A DNA stretch of 64,000 nt, taken from positions 10,115,501 to 10,179,500 of the forward strand of contig NC_088310.1 of the NCBI RefSeq assembly GCF_910592395.1, written 5' to 3'. This stretch comes from Lineus longissimus. Taxonomy: Eukaryota; Nemertea; Pilidiophora; Heteronemertea; Lineidae. Shown in pieces: positions 1 through 9,354 of the stretch. The notes under the pieces are model-generated. The model ran no database searches. It saw nothing but the letters and a program-made list of their open reading frames with translations, and had not been told where the DNA came from. The translations under genes were made by a program, and so were the position numbers. Every line of letters begins with the position of its first letter. Within the stretch, counting starts at the first letter, position 1.

Positions 1-856
1 CAGCACAAAGTTCTCGGATATAAATCGTGTGCGATGTTTTTTTTGCCCGGAACGATATTTCTGTTTTTCGTCTTCGGCGAAATATGCTGAAGGGCAGAAA
101 CATGCATTCATCCACAGGCGGAAGTGTGGCACAGTCCGTACTGAACTGTGAATCTGTGGTAAATACATGACTGTGATGGGTGAAAGTGGATTTATTCTTC
201 AATCTTTGGTGGATTCTTAATCTACAGTGCCAGGCCATAACAGGGATATACTTTTTGATAATTAATTTAGGGAAATATTGTCTCACTGGCCAGTTTAGAA
301 CTTGTATTCTATAGGCCCATATCAGTCCGCGAGTGACGATTTGATGGCAATGCTGTACACAAATCAATTTTTCTCAGGCAATCGGTATTGGAATGTTTTG
401 AATTTTTACTATTATTCGATAAAAAGCCTCTTCATAACGCATATAAAATTTGGTGGGAATTAAAGCACCCTTGGTGTACATTTTTCACCAACCTATATTC
501 ATTAAAATGTACACAGATTGTACACGCTGGCTAGTAGAGGTCTCTGGCCTGAAAACTACCCTTTTGTTTTTGATTGGGTCATTTTGTTTGCCGTGTGCAG
601 GTTACCCTGAAAACATTTGAAAATATTCTGAAAACAATGTTTAGCCAAATGTGAGCGATGTGATGTGATCTGCTCTGGTTTGGTCTGGTCGGGTTTAGTT
701 GCAATTGGTACCGCGTAAACGGCCTCATAATTTGTTCAATGTGTTCAACGCAATCAATTTAGATTCAACTTGAATAATTTTTACGTTCATCGTGTGATAG
801 GGGTATGACCCTATCGGCCAGCTAAAGAGACAAATTTAAGAAATACATGTACCAAC
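1..856. other. Non-coding flank, nothing recognised
   Basis: AT-rich sequence with no open frame that I can support on either strand. It would hold the 3' part of the minus-strand SUEL-CUB-membrane gene, but I could not identify a cytoplasmic exon. Confidence 0.4.
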
Positions 857-979
857 CTTTCCGTTTCTTGTGGACCAGAAGCACAACAACGACGAGGATT
901 ATCAGAACGATACTGGCAGTGGCGCAACCAGCAACGGTCGAAATTGGTGGGCCAGCTATTGTATGTAAATTCTCTTCAG
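857..979 (-). CDS. Transmembrane-helix exon of the SUEL-CUB gene
   Basis: The exon is 123 nt (41 codons, phase 1-1). After a short juxtamembrane stretch (AEENLHTIAGPP) the peptide reads AGCATASIVLIILVVVVLL and then VHKKRKG: a strongly hydrophobic segment of about 22 residues followed by a basic cluster, typical of a type I stop-transfer. The acceptor is CTCCCCGGTTTCCAG just above 979; the donor is GAAAG|GTTGGT at 857. Reading on without splicing soon gives a non-descript tail, so at least one cytoplasmic exon is expected at lower coordinates, probably outside the window. Assignment to the SUEL-CUB gene rests on strand, phase and order. Confidence 0.6.
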
Positions 980-3900
980 CTGGAAACCGGGGAGAAAATG
1001 CTTCATTTATTGCACTGGTCTTGCATGCAATGACAGGTGAAAGATCTATCACAGGCCAACATTTCTATATAGAATCTATAGAATCTATAGAATCTATGAA
1101 AAATCTATATAGATATTTCTTTACAAAATTGGTGGGCCATTCTAGGAAACATCAATTAAATAATTTCTAGCTCTTCACTACATAATGAGGTAATTGAGTA
1201 TACCGCACACCAGATTATATAGTAAAGGTGTATCTTGCAGGGGGGACTCGCAAATCGTGGTCAAAGTCAGATCAAAAGGGATACGATGATGTAAAATATC
1301 GTATAAGGATGCAGCTGATGGGGATAACGTATAGGGTAAAATTAGATCCAGGGGGAAAAAACATTCAGCATTGCCTGCCGTGGCAATTATTTAATTTTAT
1401 TAATCATAAAAAATTAGCCTATACATGTACATTTTGTACATCTCTAATATGATCTGACCAAAAAATTAGATTATTGACTGAAGTCCAAGATGGAGTACCG
1501 GCGCCTACTTCTAGTGCAATTCGCAAAAACCCGATTTCAAAACTACGTAGAATGACGGTCTGCAAGATCGTATAATCGTAAGAGGAATCATTATCAGAGC
1601 CAGATAAACCTTGAGGCATGTTCGTGTCTTGGGAAAACAGCAAAAAATGTCTCGCAGGTTGTTTTGGGCTCCAAGATACGAACACGTTCTTTTTCACAAA
1701 CCAAGTCACATGATTACATAGTTGACTGTCGTATCATTGAACAAATCATTTGCAATTTAATTCTATGATTGTGCTCATCAAGATTAATCCTTTAGCCGAA
1801 CTAAAATTACACTCGGAATGTTTTTGCACATAGGTCGTTTCGGCCCTATGCATTATGGGTGAACACTCAGCTGATGTAAAATAAATCATGGTTTGGTCGC
1901 GAAGCCAAGATCAGTAAAAACCCATAAATACGACCAGTAGTTCACGCTCAAGAGTCCAAAACGATCCGGACAAAATATTTACGAATGGACATTAACACGG
2001 TGGTGATTCAAATTTACGCGAGGAGTTATGTCGTTCCCCCAAGCAGACGACATTTTCCAAAGTGGTAACAAATTTCAATCTGCCAATAAATATAAATAGC
2101 AAGTCGGTCTTGTTTACAATAATTCTTGCAAGTATAACGTAATGACCACTCTTATAATCTCACTAGTTGTCAGGTCCACCTACCAGATTGCATTGCATTC
2201 ACATCCTTGCATGTTAAAGTAACGTCTTCGTCACTGTCCACTGAAAAAAGCATGTTCATCACAATTTTAATGATTCAGTGGTGATCGCTTCTACCGCGCA
2301 GAAACATTTCAGTAAGAGAGGATCACATATTTTCTTGCATTTTTTAGTTAAAATAAAGATAAAAATACGGTCTCCTTTAATAATGGTTCCAGAATTGCAT
2401 CTGATTCTGGTGGTCAATATCATATATATGGTTCTACTTTCAAAATCAATCAAATACCAAGGCATTAATATGGGTGACCCCCGCCCTTGTGATCAGTTCG
2501 GATAACGAAGTCGGTTTATGCCAGAAAGCATGGCCCAGCACTTATATAGTTTGGTAGCTTTGATATCAGCCTGGAGAGTCAGCACCACATTTCCCGAGGG
2601 CGCAGACAAGCCTGGGTTGGCTCGGATCGAGTTAGGATGTGTCATCGCTATTTCCCAGGCCATTTCGCTAAATCACAGAAAGTACTAAAATTTTGTAGAA
2701 AACCACACGTAGATGGCTCGAAAATACATACTTGCAAATGGTGATTATTCGAGACTAGCAGAGCTTACTGTATTTAGGGCAATATTACGCCTATTTAGCG
2801 AACCAGGGTAGATGACTGTTATCATATCATCTCATAGATAGCGCCTATCGATCTACTATTAGATAATAGTGTCGTGAGGCGATGACCTACATGCTTGAAA
2901 ATCATGTCTGCTTTGGAGAAAGATATTCTATATATATTTATTATATCTATATAACTATCTATCTATCTATCTATCTATCTATTTGAAACATCCCCTCATA
3001 GACTCGAAATTATTATCAGAAAATGTACTATGAAGGCAATTTCTCTGGTTTAGTTTATTTCATATTTTTATCCTTGATGTCTGTTTCTTATCAATTCCAC
3101 GGGAATGCCGGGTCTCTGTTATTGCAGTCTATCCATGTGTGCGTTTTCTCGAAGCGATGGCACTGAGCTAAGTACTCCTGCATTCAAAAGGAACAATGAA
3201 TTTGTTCAGTTCTCGCTGTCTAGCGCATTTAAATGACTCTCTGCAGTAAATAAAACTGTCTGGAGAACTGTAGTTTTAATTGGATCACCATATAGAAGTA
3301 TTTTCGAGGAATCTAAATGTGATTATGATATTTTTTTTAGCATTTTCTGTGGTTTAGCGAGATGAACTCGGGAATATGGAAGACATTTCCAGGAAAACCT
3401 ACCTCGATTTGCGCCCAGCCTAGAATGCCCTCGATCGCATACAATGTGGCAATACAGGAGCAAATATTGATATTGTGAAATATACCATTAATCAATGTCA
3501 AACAATATAGGCCTATAAACGTCGCTGATGTTGTCAAAATCGAAACAGTAACATACATGTACTACACATGTACAGTGACTTATTAATTAGGTCAGTAACT
3601 TGTGACGAGGAAGTGACTATTTGGTAAGCTCGCCTTCCCAAACAACAACTTTTTGCCCTATACAGGGTGTATCAGAAAAAATTAGACTGTCGAAAAAATC
3701 ATCATAAAATTAACATAGGGAGGAGTTTCGAAAAACTGGCTACACCCCTTTGTAGAGGGTGTGATTTTGCATCGAATTATACCAGTGTCATCGTTACCAC
3801 TTTACGTTACAATGAGCATGGACAGTTTGAATTTTGAAAAATTAAAGTCCTTTGCGCACGGGAATGTGAGGGTTAAAATTGGATGTGTCAAAGTGAACGA

Positions 3901-6900
3901 AAAGTTTAGATGGAGTTTTACTCGCGTGCCAAAGCGTTTTTGAAATAATTAACCCTTTCACCCTCTAATCCTGAAACAAAAATATCTCATTTCTGAGTGT
4001 AGATCTTCATCAAGGGGTCTAGAAACTTAAACTGTTTTACATGTACTGACTGTTAGGTTTACATGAATGTAAGCGTACACCGTCATTGTTCGGCTCAGGA
4101 AGATCACTTAAAAGAAAAAATAACCTAATTGTACAGTAGCCCATTGGCATTTTAACAAAGCATTCACAATGTACATGAACATGTAAATGTACAATGAATT
4201 AAACTGTCAAATCACACAATTCTCCTTACAAAGTTCTCGTACTTTCTGGAATTTCCTGTCATGGTGCAATGGGACAATCAAAAGTTCCTTAGTCCTCCAC
4301 GTGGGCACCGTTTCTTTGAACGCAGATTTGTGCCCTTCGCAACATGTGCCCAACAGCACGCCTTATCACCGCTCCGTCTTCCCTTAAGATCTCAACTTCG
4401 GCTGTGATCCTTCTCTCAAGATCATCCAGGTTGGCAGGGGGTGTGACATAAACCTTTGATTTAAGGTGGCCCCACAGGAAGTAGTCGAGTGGTGTAAGGT
4501 CGGGAGACCGCGGAGGCCATTCCACTGGTCTGTTCAACGCAACAACTCTGTCTCCGAACAGTTCTGTCAGCCGCTCGGTAACAACCCTCCGTCTGTGGGG
4601 TGGCGCGCCATCCTGCGCCCACCAAGCGCGCCGGAATTCGATGGCATCCCTTCCTTGTGGTCTAAACCTGCGCATTCTGTTGATAGCGGGAACCACACGT
4701 TCATTGATCATTTGGAGGTAGTCCTGGCCATTCAGGTTTTGGCGAAAGAAGAAAGGTCCGACGATGGCTCCGTTGCCGACTAAGCCAATCCAGACCGTTA
4801 CCTTGTGCCGGGTGTCATTGCGCTCGTATGCAAAATCAAGTGGTTGCTCTCCCCTCGGGTGATATTCCCTTACGTTATGGCTGTTCACAAAAGCATTCAT
4901 GGCGAAGCCAGACTCATCTCCGATGATAAAGTCATCGAGGAAACGTTGCCGCTGTCCAAGCAACCACTGGCAGAATCGTAGGCGACGTGCCAAATCGCCG
5001 GGAAGAAGTTGATGCCTCTTAATCATTTGGTACGGGTGGAATCGCAGGTCAAGGCGCGTGATACGATTGAATGTGGTTGACGACATGCCAAGACCGTTCC
5101 TTCTGCAGCTGATGGTCTCCTCTCTCTCTTGTCCGACATGGTGTTCGTCGAGGAGGGTCCTCACTGCTTCAATGTTGGCTGGAGTACGTTCCGTCCTTCG
5201 TCGGCCCGACCTCCCTTTGTTGAGATTGTGGCTGGTTCCAGAAGTACGGTACTTATTGACGTTGTTGAAGACGGTGGCACGACTTGGAACTCTCACATTT
5301 GGAAATTGACGTTGGAACCGCTCAAGAACAGCAGGGACACTTTTGGTTTGGAGATATTCAGTAACCAGAAAAGACCTCTGATGAGGGGTGTACTGTGGCC
5401 TGACCATTTTGCATCCATACCACAGGACCAAAGCCAAACAGTGAGGACAAAATGCACAGATGCTCACAGATTTATGGCCGGGAATTACGTTAGGCCTATT
5501 ATCTAACCAACATAAGGTAGCTATTTGAAGAAAATATGAAATTGACAAGAGAGGACTTATGGTTATTATGGTCACGACCACTTCAAGCCATTGCGTTAAC
5601 CCCTTGATGAAGATCTACACTCAGAAATGCGATAGTTTTGTTTCAGGATTAGAGGGTGAAAGGGTTAATTATTTCAAAAACGCTTTGGCATGCGAGTAAA
5701 ACTCCATCTAAATTTTTCATTCACTTTGACACATCCAATTTTAACCCTCACATTCCCGTGCGCAAAGGACTTTAATTTTTCAAAATTCAAATTGTCCATG
5801 CTCATTGGAACGTAAAGTGTTAACGATGACACTGGTATAATACGATGCAGAATCACACCCTCTACAAAGGGGTGTAGCCAGTTTTTCAAAATTCCTCCCT
5901 ATGTTAATTTTATGATGATTTTTTCGACAGTCTAATTTTTTCTGATACACCCTGTATATAGATGGAGATCAGAACTCATTCATACTTAGCATTCTAGGAG
6001 CTTATTATCATTCATTTTGGCAATGCTGCATGTCAACAACGGTAGACGGTAATAAAGGCACTGGAAAAAAAGGTACGGAAAAAAGGCACTAGGTAAAAAA
6101 GGCACTGGAAAAAAGGCACCAGGAAATCACTATACTAGGTAAAAAGGCACTGAAAAAAAGGCACCAGGAAATCCCTAGGTGAAAAATTCATTTGGGGTGC
6201 CCCCCCCCCGTGCATTTCTATATGTGTAATGTGCTATGTGTAATGTGCTCCCAAGTCTTTCTCACCAATAAAACTGCAATTAGACTCATCAAGAATGTTT
6301 TGCTAGATGTCAATAGCCACTCTTGTGATAAACTATTGTATCTTGTAGAAATAGGTTATTGGTGAGGGAACCCTGAATCTAACTTGATTAAACTACTGGA
6401 CCAAATTGGATGATCTTTGTATCATTTTTTATAAGGATTCCCTGCCTAACCAGGCTAGTTTTTCTGGTCGGAGGGTACTGAAAATAGGCTGTTCCGTTTT
6501 TTTGGATCACCCAGTATTCGGTTGATGTAGAAAAAAACTACACATAGAAATGCACATAGAAATTTTTATTTTTATTTTTTATCTATGCAGTAGAGATTTC
6601 TCACGAGATTTCCCATACATTTTTTCTGGTGCCATTTTTCCATTGCCTTTTTTTCCAGTGCCTTTTTTACCCAGTGCCTTTTTTCCTGGTGCCTTTTTTC
6701 CAGTGCCTTTTTTACCCAGTGCCTTTTTTTCCTGGCGCCTTTTTTCCAGTGCCTTTTTTGCCTAGTGCCTTTTTTTCCTAGTGCCTTTTTTTCCGTACCT
6801 TTTTTCCAGTGCCTTTATCACCTACATTCGTAAACAAAAGTTATAGTGAATGACCTTAGCAATATACCCAATGTATTTATCACGCTTATCAGTAGTTAAT

Positions 6901-9354
6901 CGCATTTTAAATTTCGTTTAATTTGTGACCCATACGTGTATTATGCATCTTCATCATTGATTGTTGACAAAACACGAGTTAAGATAAAGTGAATCGAGAG
7001 CGAGAAGTCGCCCATTGTTGATTTTGCGCATATTAATTCCATTAGACGTCACTGCTCGTCTACGGCTCGCTAAACAGGGTAGAGTTATTTTTGCCAGGCT
7101 ACATACTGAGTTGATAATTCAGTGTTGTTCGGCAAGCGGCTCTCCAAACAGGACAAAAAAAGGATGCTAGTTTGGCGAGCGGCTTGCCAAATATCCCTAG
7201 CCGATTTATCATGCTTCGAAGAAAACATTACATAACACAAGAACAGGCCTAAGGCTGGGAAGAATCGATGACTCTTTCACTTTCAATCACGTTTCAGTCA
7301 CCGTGAATTATTTCTGATAATCGATGGTATCTACAATGAGGAGTCAGCACACTTCTGACATGGATTTCTCTTCGAGACATTAAACTTAATATTTCTGGGC
7401 ATGACCGTCTTTTCGCAACAATGATTTCATCGAACTCACCCGACAGCTTCATCCAAAACCGGTGGTCTTTACTCTCGTTATTATTTTTGTAGACCACCTT
7501 GAACATCGTCGGAATGGTGACACTGAGTGGACCCCTGATTTTCTTGACGAAATGACCAAACTTTATTTCCGGATCTGCAAACTGAAATCTTCCCTGATTA
7601 ACCGTCACGCTAAATTTGGCTGGTTTTGTCAACTCCGTGTTGCATTCGCAATGCCTGTTTTTGGACAGATCCTTGGGGTATCCCGGGCTATGGAGGTAAA
7701 ATGGCGTCATCTTGATTTCGCCTTGGGTACATATACTGTACATCGGAATCCGTTCCAAAGGCACTGCAATAAGAAGGGAATAACGATAGGCGAGATAATT
7801 GTTCTTTTGAACCCATCGTGCTAGGAAAATCTGTCCGATGGATAAAGTGTCAGTGAACAAATGATTAGATATCATGCGCTTTTTATGCATATCTGAGGCA
7901 TTTGGGGCCATAGGTCTGTAGGTTCATAAAGAGTGGCCCAGAAAACATTTACCTCACACAGTGGATACACAATAGAATTGTATTGTGCAAGGGAAAAGTT
8001 TTCTGGGTCACCCTGTAGATCAACCTTAATCCGTCAGCATATAAAATACAATCGGTAGAAAGCATGAAAGTGTGGTAAAGCTATACAGCCGGTGTGTCTG
8101 TGGATATTCCATTGTTCATATACAGTAGACACAGTAGACATCTTGAGTGACCATGACTAGACAAAGCTAGAGGGACAAAGAGGAAAACGTATCAACCTGT
8201 CATTCAGCAATTCCAAACGAGGGGAAACACTCAGAAACCGAAACACTAAAAAACGTCACACCGGCATAAGTGCAAAAGAGACGTCTCGTCCATAACTATG
8301 AAATATGAGTAGAGACGAGCCTTCAGACTATTAGGTGACACAAACTAGATCATATACTTTCGATTTTGAATAATTCCCACGATATCAATAATGAATTTAT
8401 GGAAATGTGGTCACATGTAGCTGAGATCAATAGTTTTTGTTTCCTGTGTTCGATCGCATTACATGTATTTGCATTTACAATAGACATTTGCAATTTTTGA
8501 CACCTCAGCAGCCGAGCAGGATAAATTTGATTGGTAGAGAATCAAATTTTGAGACCACAGTACGGCATCCCCTATTGTTTTAAAGTTCTGTGGCTGGTGT
8601 TTCATAAACCGATCGAACTGGCGCAAACATCCATGTCACACCACTTTTAATTTAGAAGATCAGATCAGTCATTGGTTGTTTAAGGACGTTGGCCAAATAA
8701 ACAATGCTCCTCTCGAGATTGGTAAGGTGCTTGTGCAGCGAATGTCTGGAAATAGGCCTAATTTGATGGAAACTTCTCCATATATATGGTACCCATACGA
8801 AAATTGCGTTTCTTGCCACTGTAAACCTTTTAGGTCTTTTTAGCCAACAAAAATATGCAACCCCTAGGTTCTTCAGAGAAATGTAAAACCCCTTAAGGTT
8901 TTTGAGTTTTTGAAAAAAACATCTGAGCGTTGTTCGTTTTCCAAAAATTCTTTTTAATAGGTGCTTGTCGGTGTTGTAGGCACTGGCGCCAAACGGCAGC
9001 TGGCGGCGTTCTACGGCGGTTGCAGCTTAGATCCACAAACCTGCGAAAAATCCTGGAATCGCGCCTGACTGGATATTAATGCAAATGAAGTAAAGTTACA
9101 CTCTGGGAAGAAGTAACTTTACCTACCACATTCGTAGTCCAAATCTAAACGATGCTTGGTCACCTTGAGGTCACAGGTGTCACGTAGATTACACAGATCC
9201 CAGAGCGAATTCGTATCCGGGGTTTTATACAGCCGTTTGCCGCACGATCTTTCACAATTGAGGCATCCGTATGCATTTTGGATCCAAATTCTCTCATTCC
9301 TTGGACAGCGGATGGAGATTCTTTCGTCCACACACTTGGTAATGTGTTCCAAAG
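857..9354 (-). CDS. SUEL lectin - CUB - transmembrane gene, partial (three exons)
   Basis: This is a minus-strand gene model built from three exons (9354-9127, 7763-7440, 979-857). Every exon begins and ends in phase 1, so direct splicing keeps one open frame: SUEL-type lectin domain, CUB-like domain, then a single-pass membrane anchor. Splice sites are good: acceptors TTTTAG, ATTGCAG and TTTCCAG, donors GTAGGT, GTGAGT and GTTGGT. The order predicts a type I cell-surface carbohydrate-binding receptor. The signal-peptide exon (expected above 9354) and the cytoplasmic tail (expected below 857) were not found, so both ends are missing; more exons could lie in the long introns. A mariner element and a foldback element sit in the intron between the CUB and membrane exons. 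That these exons belong to one gene is inferred from strand, order and phase. Confidence 0.62.
980..3662. other. Probable intron with simple repeats
   Basis: No exon could be supported here. The stretch contains a short GAATCTATA-type repeat at about 1068-1105 and a tetranucleotide (CTAT)n microsatellite at about 2950-2984, preceded by TA-rich sequence. Several 60-100 codon open frames are present but lack family features or good splice contexts. Confidence 0.4.
3663..4018 (+). repeat. Left terminal inverted repeat of the mariner element
   Basis: Pairs with 5599-5954 on the opposite strand along its full 356 bp. It contains a short open frame that also exists in the other arm; I take this as a by-product of the repeat and not as a gene. 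Confidence 0.92.
4289..5407 (-). CDS. mariner-like transposase, apparently intact (DD41D spacing)
   Basis: The 372-aa ORF encodes a cut-and-paste transposase. Residues 5-70 form a helix-turn-helix DNA-binding region (YTPHQRSFLVTEYL onward, then a basic GRSGRRRTER linker). The catalytic domain has D164 in IIGDESGF, D266 in WAQDGAPPH and D308 in SPDLTPLDYFLWG. There are 41 residues between the second and third acids, so the triad is of DD41D type rather than the DD34D of classical mariner. The frame is open further upstream, but I chose the Met at 5407 (MVRPQYTPHQ) because similarity to HTH regions starts there. No stop or frameshift is visible. Length is normal for the superfamily. Activity is possible but unproven. 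Confidence 0.9.
   Translation of the reverse strand: MVRPQYTPHQRSFLVTEYLQTKSVPAVLERFQRQFPNVRVPSRATVFNNVNKYRTSGTSHNLNKGRSGRRRTERTPANIEAVRTLLDEHHVGQEREETISCRRNGLGMSSTTFNRITRLDLRFHPYQMIKRHQLLPGDLARRLRFCQWLLGQRQRFLDDFIIGDESGFAMNAFVNSHNVREYHPRGEQPLDFAYERNDTRHKVTVWIGLVGNGAIVGPFFFRQNLNGQDYLQMINERVVPAINRMRRFRPQGRDAIEFRRAWWAQDGAPPHRRRVVTERLTELFGDRVVALNRPVEWPPRSPDLTPLDYFLWGHLKSKVYVTPPANLDDLERRITAEVEILREDGAVIRRAVGHMLRRAQICVQRNGAHVED
5599..5954 (-). repeat. Right terminal inverted repeat of the mariner element
   Basis: Reverse complement of 3663-4018 with scattered substitutions. Its outer end CTGATACACCCTG abuts the TA duplication at 5955-5956. Confidence 0.92.
6042..6825. mobile_element. Foldback element with about 20-bp subrepeats in each arm
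   Basis: The left arm (about 6042-6180) repeats the unit AAAAAAGGCACTGG / GGCACTAGGT several times. The right arm (about 6600-6825) carries its reverse complement (CCAGTGCCTTTTTT, CCTAGTGCCTTTTTT). The outer ends GTAGACGGTAATAAAGGC and GCCTTTATCACCTAC also pair. The middle holds a C10 tract at 6200-6209 and a second, shorter inverted pair (GCATTTCTATATGTG / CACATAGAAATGC). There is no coding capacity. Inverted arms of tandem short repeats are the hallmark of foldback-type non-autonomous DNA elements. It lies in an intron of the SUEL-CUB gene. Confidence 0.75.
6826..7439. other. Intron sequence, nothing recognised
   Basis: No exon, RNA gene or named repeat seen between the foldback element and the CUB exon. 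Confidence 0.4.
7440..7763 (-). CDS. CUB-like domain exon
   Basis: The exon is 324 nt (108 codons, phase 1-1) between acceptor TTATTGCAG and a perfect donor GGTGAGT. The peptide contains FYLHSPGYPKDLSKNRHCEC, which carries the CUB hallmark S-P-G-Y-P followed about ten residues later by a Cys pair. Alternating hydrophobic beta-strand patterns follow, and it ends in HRFWMKLSG. Only three cysteines are present, so the second canonical CUB disulfide is absent; this is common in divergent invertebrate CUB domains. CUB domains are extracellular protein- or sugar-binding modules. Position downstream of the SUEL exon in the same phase and strand places it in the ectodomain of the same protein. Confidence 0.68.
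7764..9126. other. Intron between CUB and SUEL exons, with repeat fragments
   Basis: About 7932-8014 is a short inverted pair (GGCCCAGAAAACATTT against AAAGTTTTCTGGGTCACC) resembling a small mariner-derived MITE. About 8356-8606 is one copy of a diverged dispersed repeat whose second copy is at 44984-45222. No further exon could be supported. Confidence 0.45.
8356..8606 (+). repeat. Dispersed repeat, copy A
   Basis: Shares ordered blocks with 44984-45222 in the same orientation: a TTGAAT(A/T)A(T)TCCCA(C/T)GAT start, CACATGTAGCTGA, TTTGTTTCCTG, GACAC(C)T(C/T)AGCA, ACCACAGT and (C)CCTA(T/A)TTGTTTT. It is strongly diverged and has no coding capacity. Confidence 0.55.
9127..9354 (-). CDS. SUEL/rhamnose-binding lectin domain exon
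   Basis: The exon is 228 nt (76 codons, phase 1-1). The peptide has eight cysteines, the core CVDERISIRCP followed by ERIWIQNAYG, and ends in LDYEC. This matches the galactose/rhamnose-binding lectin (SUEL) fold, whose first half normally reads C-x-G-x-x-L-x-I-x-C and continues to an (A)NYGR motif. The usual DPC and KYL sugar-contact motifs near the C-terminus are not visible (the peptide reads DLKVTKHRLDLDYEC), so sugar binding may be altered or lost. The acceptor is CTCTTTTAG, giving a start at 9354. Two donors are possible, after 9127 (GTAGGT) or after 9123 (GTAAAG); 9127 is preferred because it gives a symmetric 1-1 exon. Confidence 0.75.

Larger units (their letters stand above)
3663..5954 (-). 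mobile_element. Complete mariner-family transposon with 356-bp inverted repeats
   Basis: The element begins CAGGGTGTATCAG and ends CTGATACACCCTG, flanked on both sides by TA (3661-3662 and 5955-5956), the target-site duplication of the IS630/Tc1/mariner superfamily. The inverted repeats are unusually long: 3663-4018 pairs with 5599-5954 (356 bp each, a few mismatches). One transposase gene lies between them on the minus strand. The element is inserted in an intron of the SUEL-CUB gene, in the same orientation. Both ends, the duplication and the ORF are intact, so it is structurally complete and probably fairly young. Confidence 0.93.

Noticed and set aside
1419-1709. Minus-strand ORF that might be another ectodomain exon of the SUEL-CUB gene
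   Set aside because: Possible acceptor and donor are poor, phase 1-1 is not met, and the peptide shows no CUB or SUEL pattern.
3337-3558. Minus-strand ORF with hydrophobic segments resembling a multi-pass membrane protein
   Set aside because: Too short, no paired splice sites, and hydrophobicity is common in AT-rich chance frames.
3761-3943. Small ORF in the mariner left TIR, also present in the right TIR (5674-5889, minus)
   Set aside because: Open only because the two arms are inverted copies; no start context or family features.
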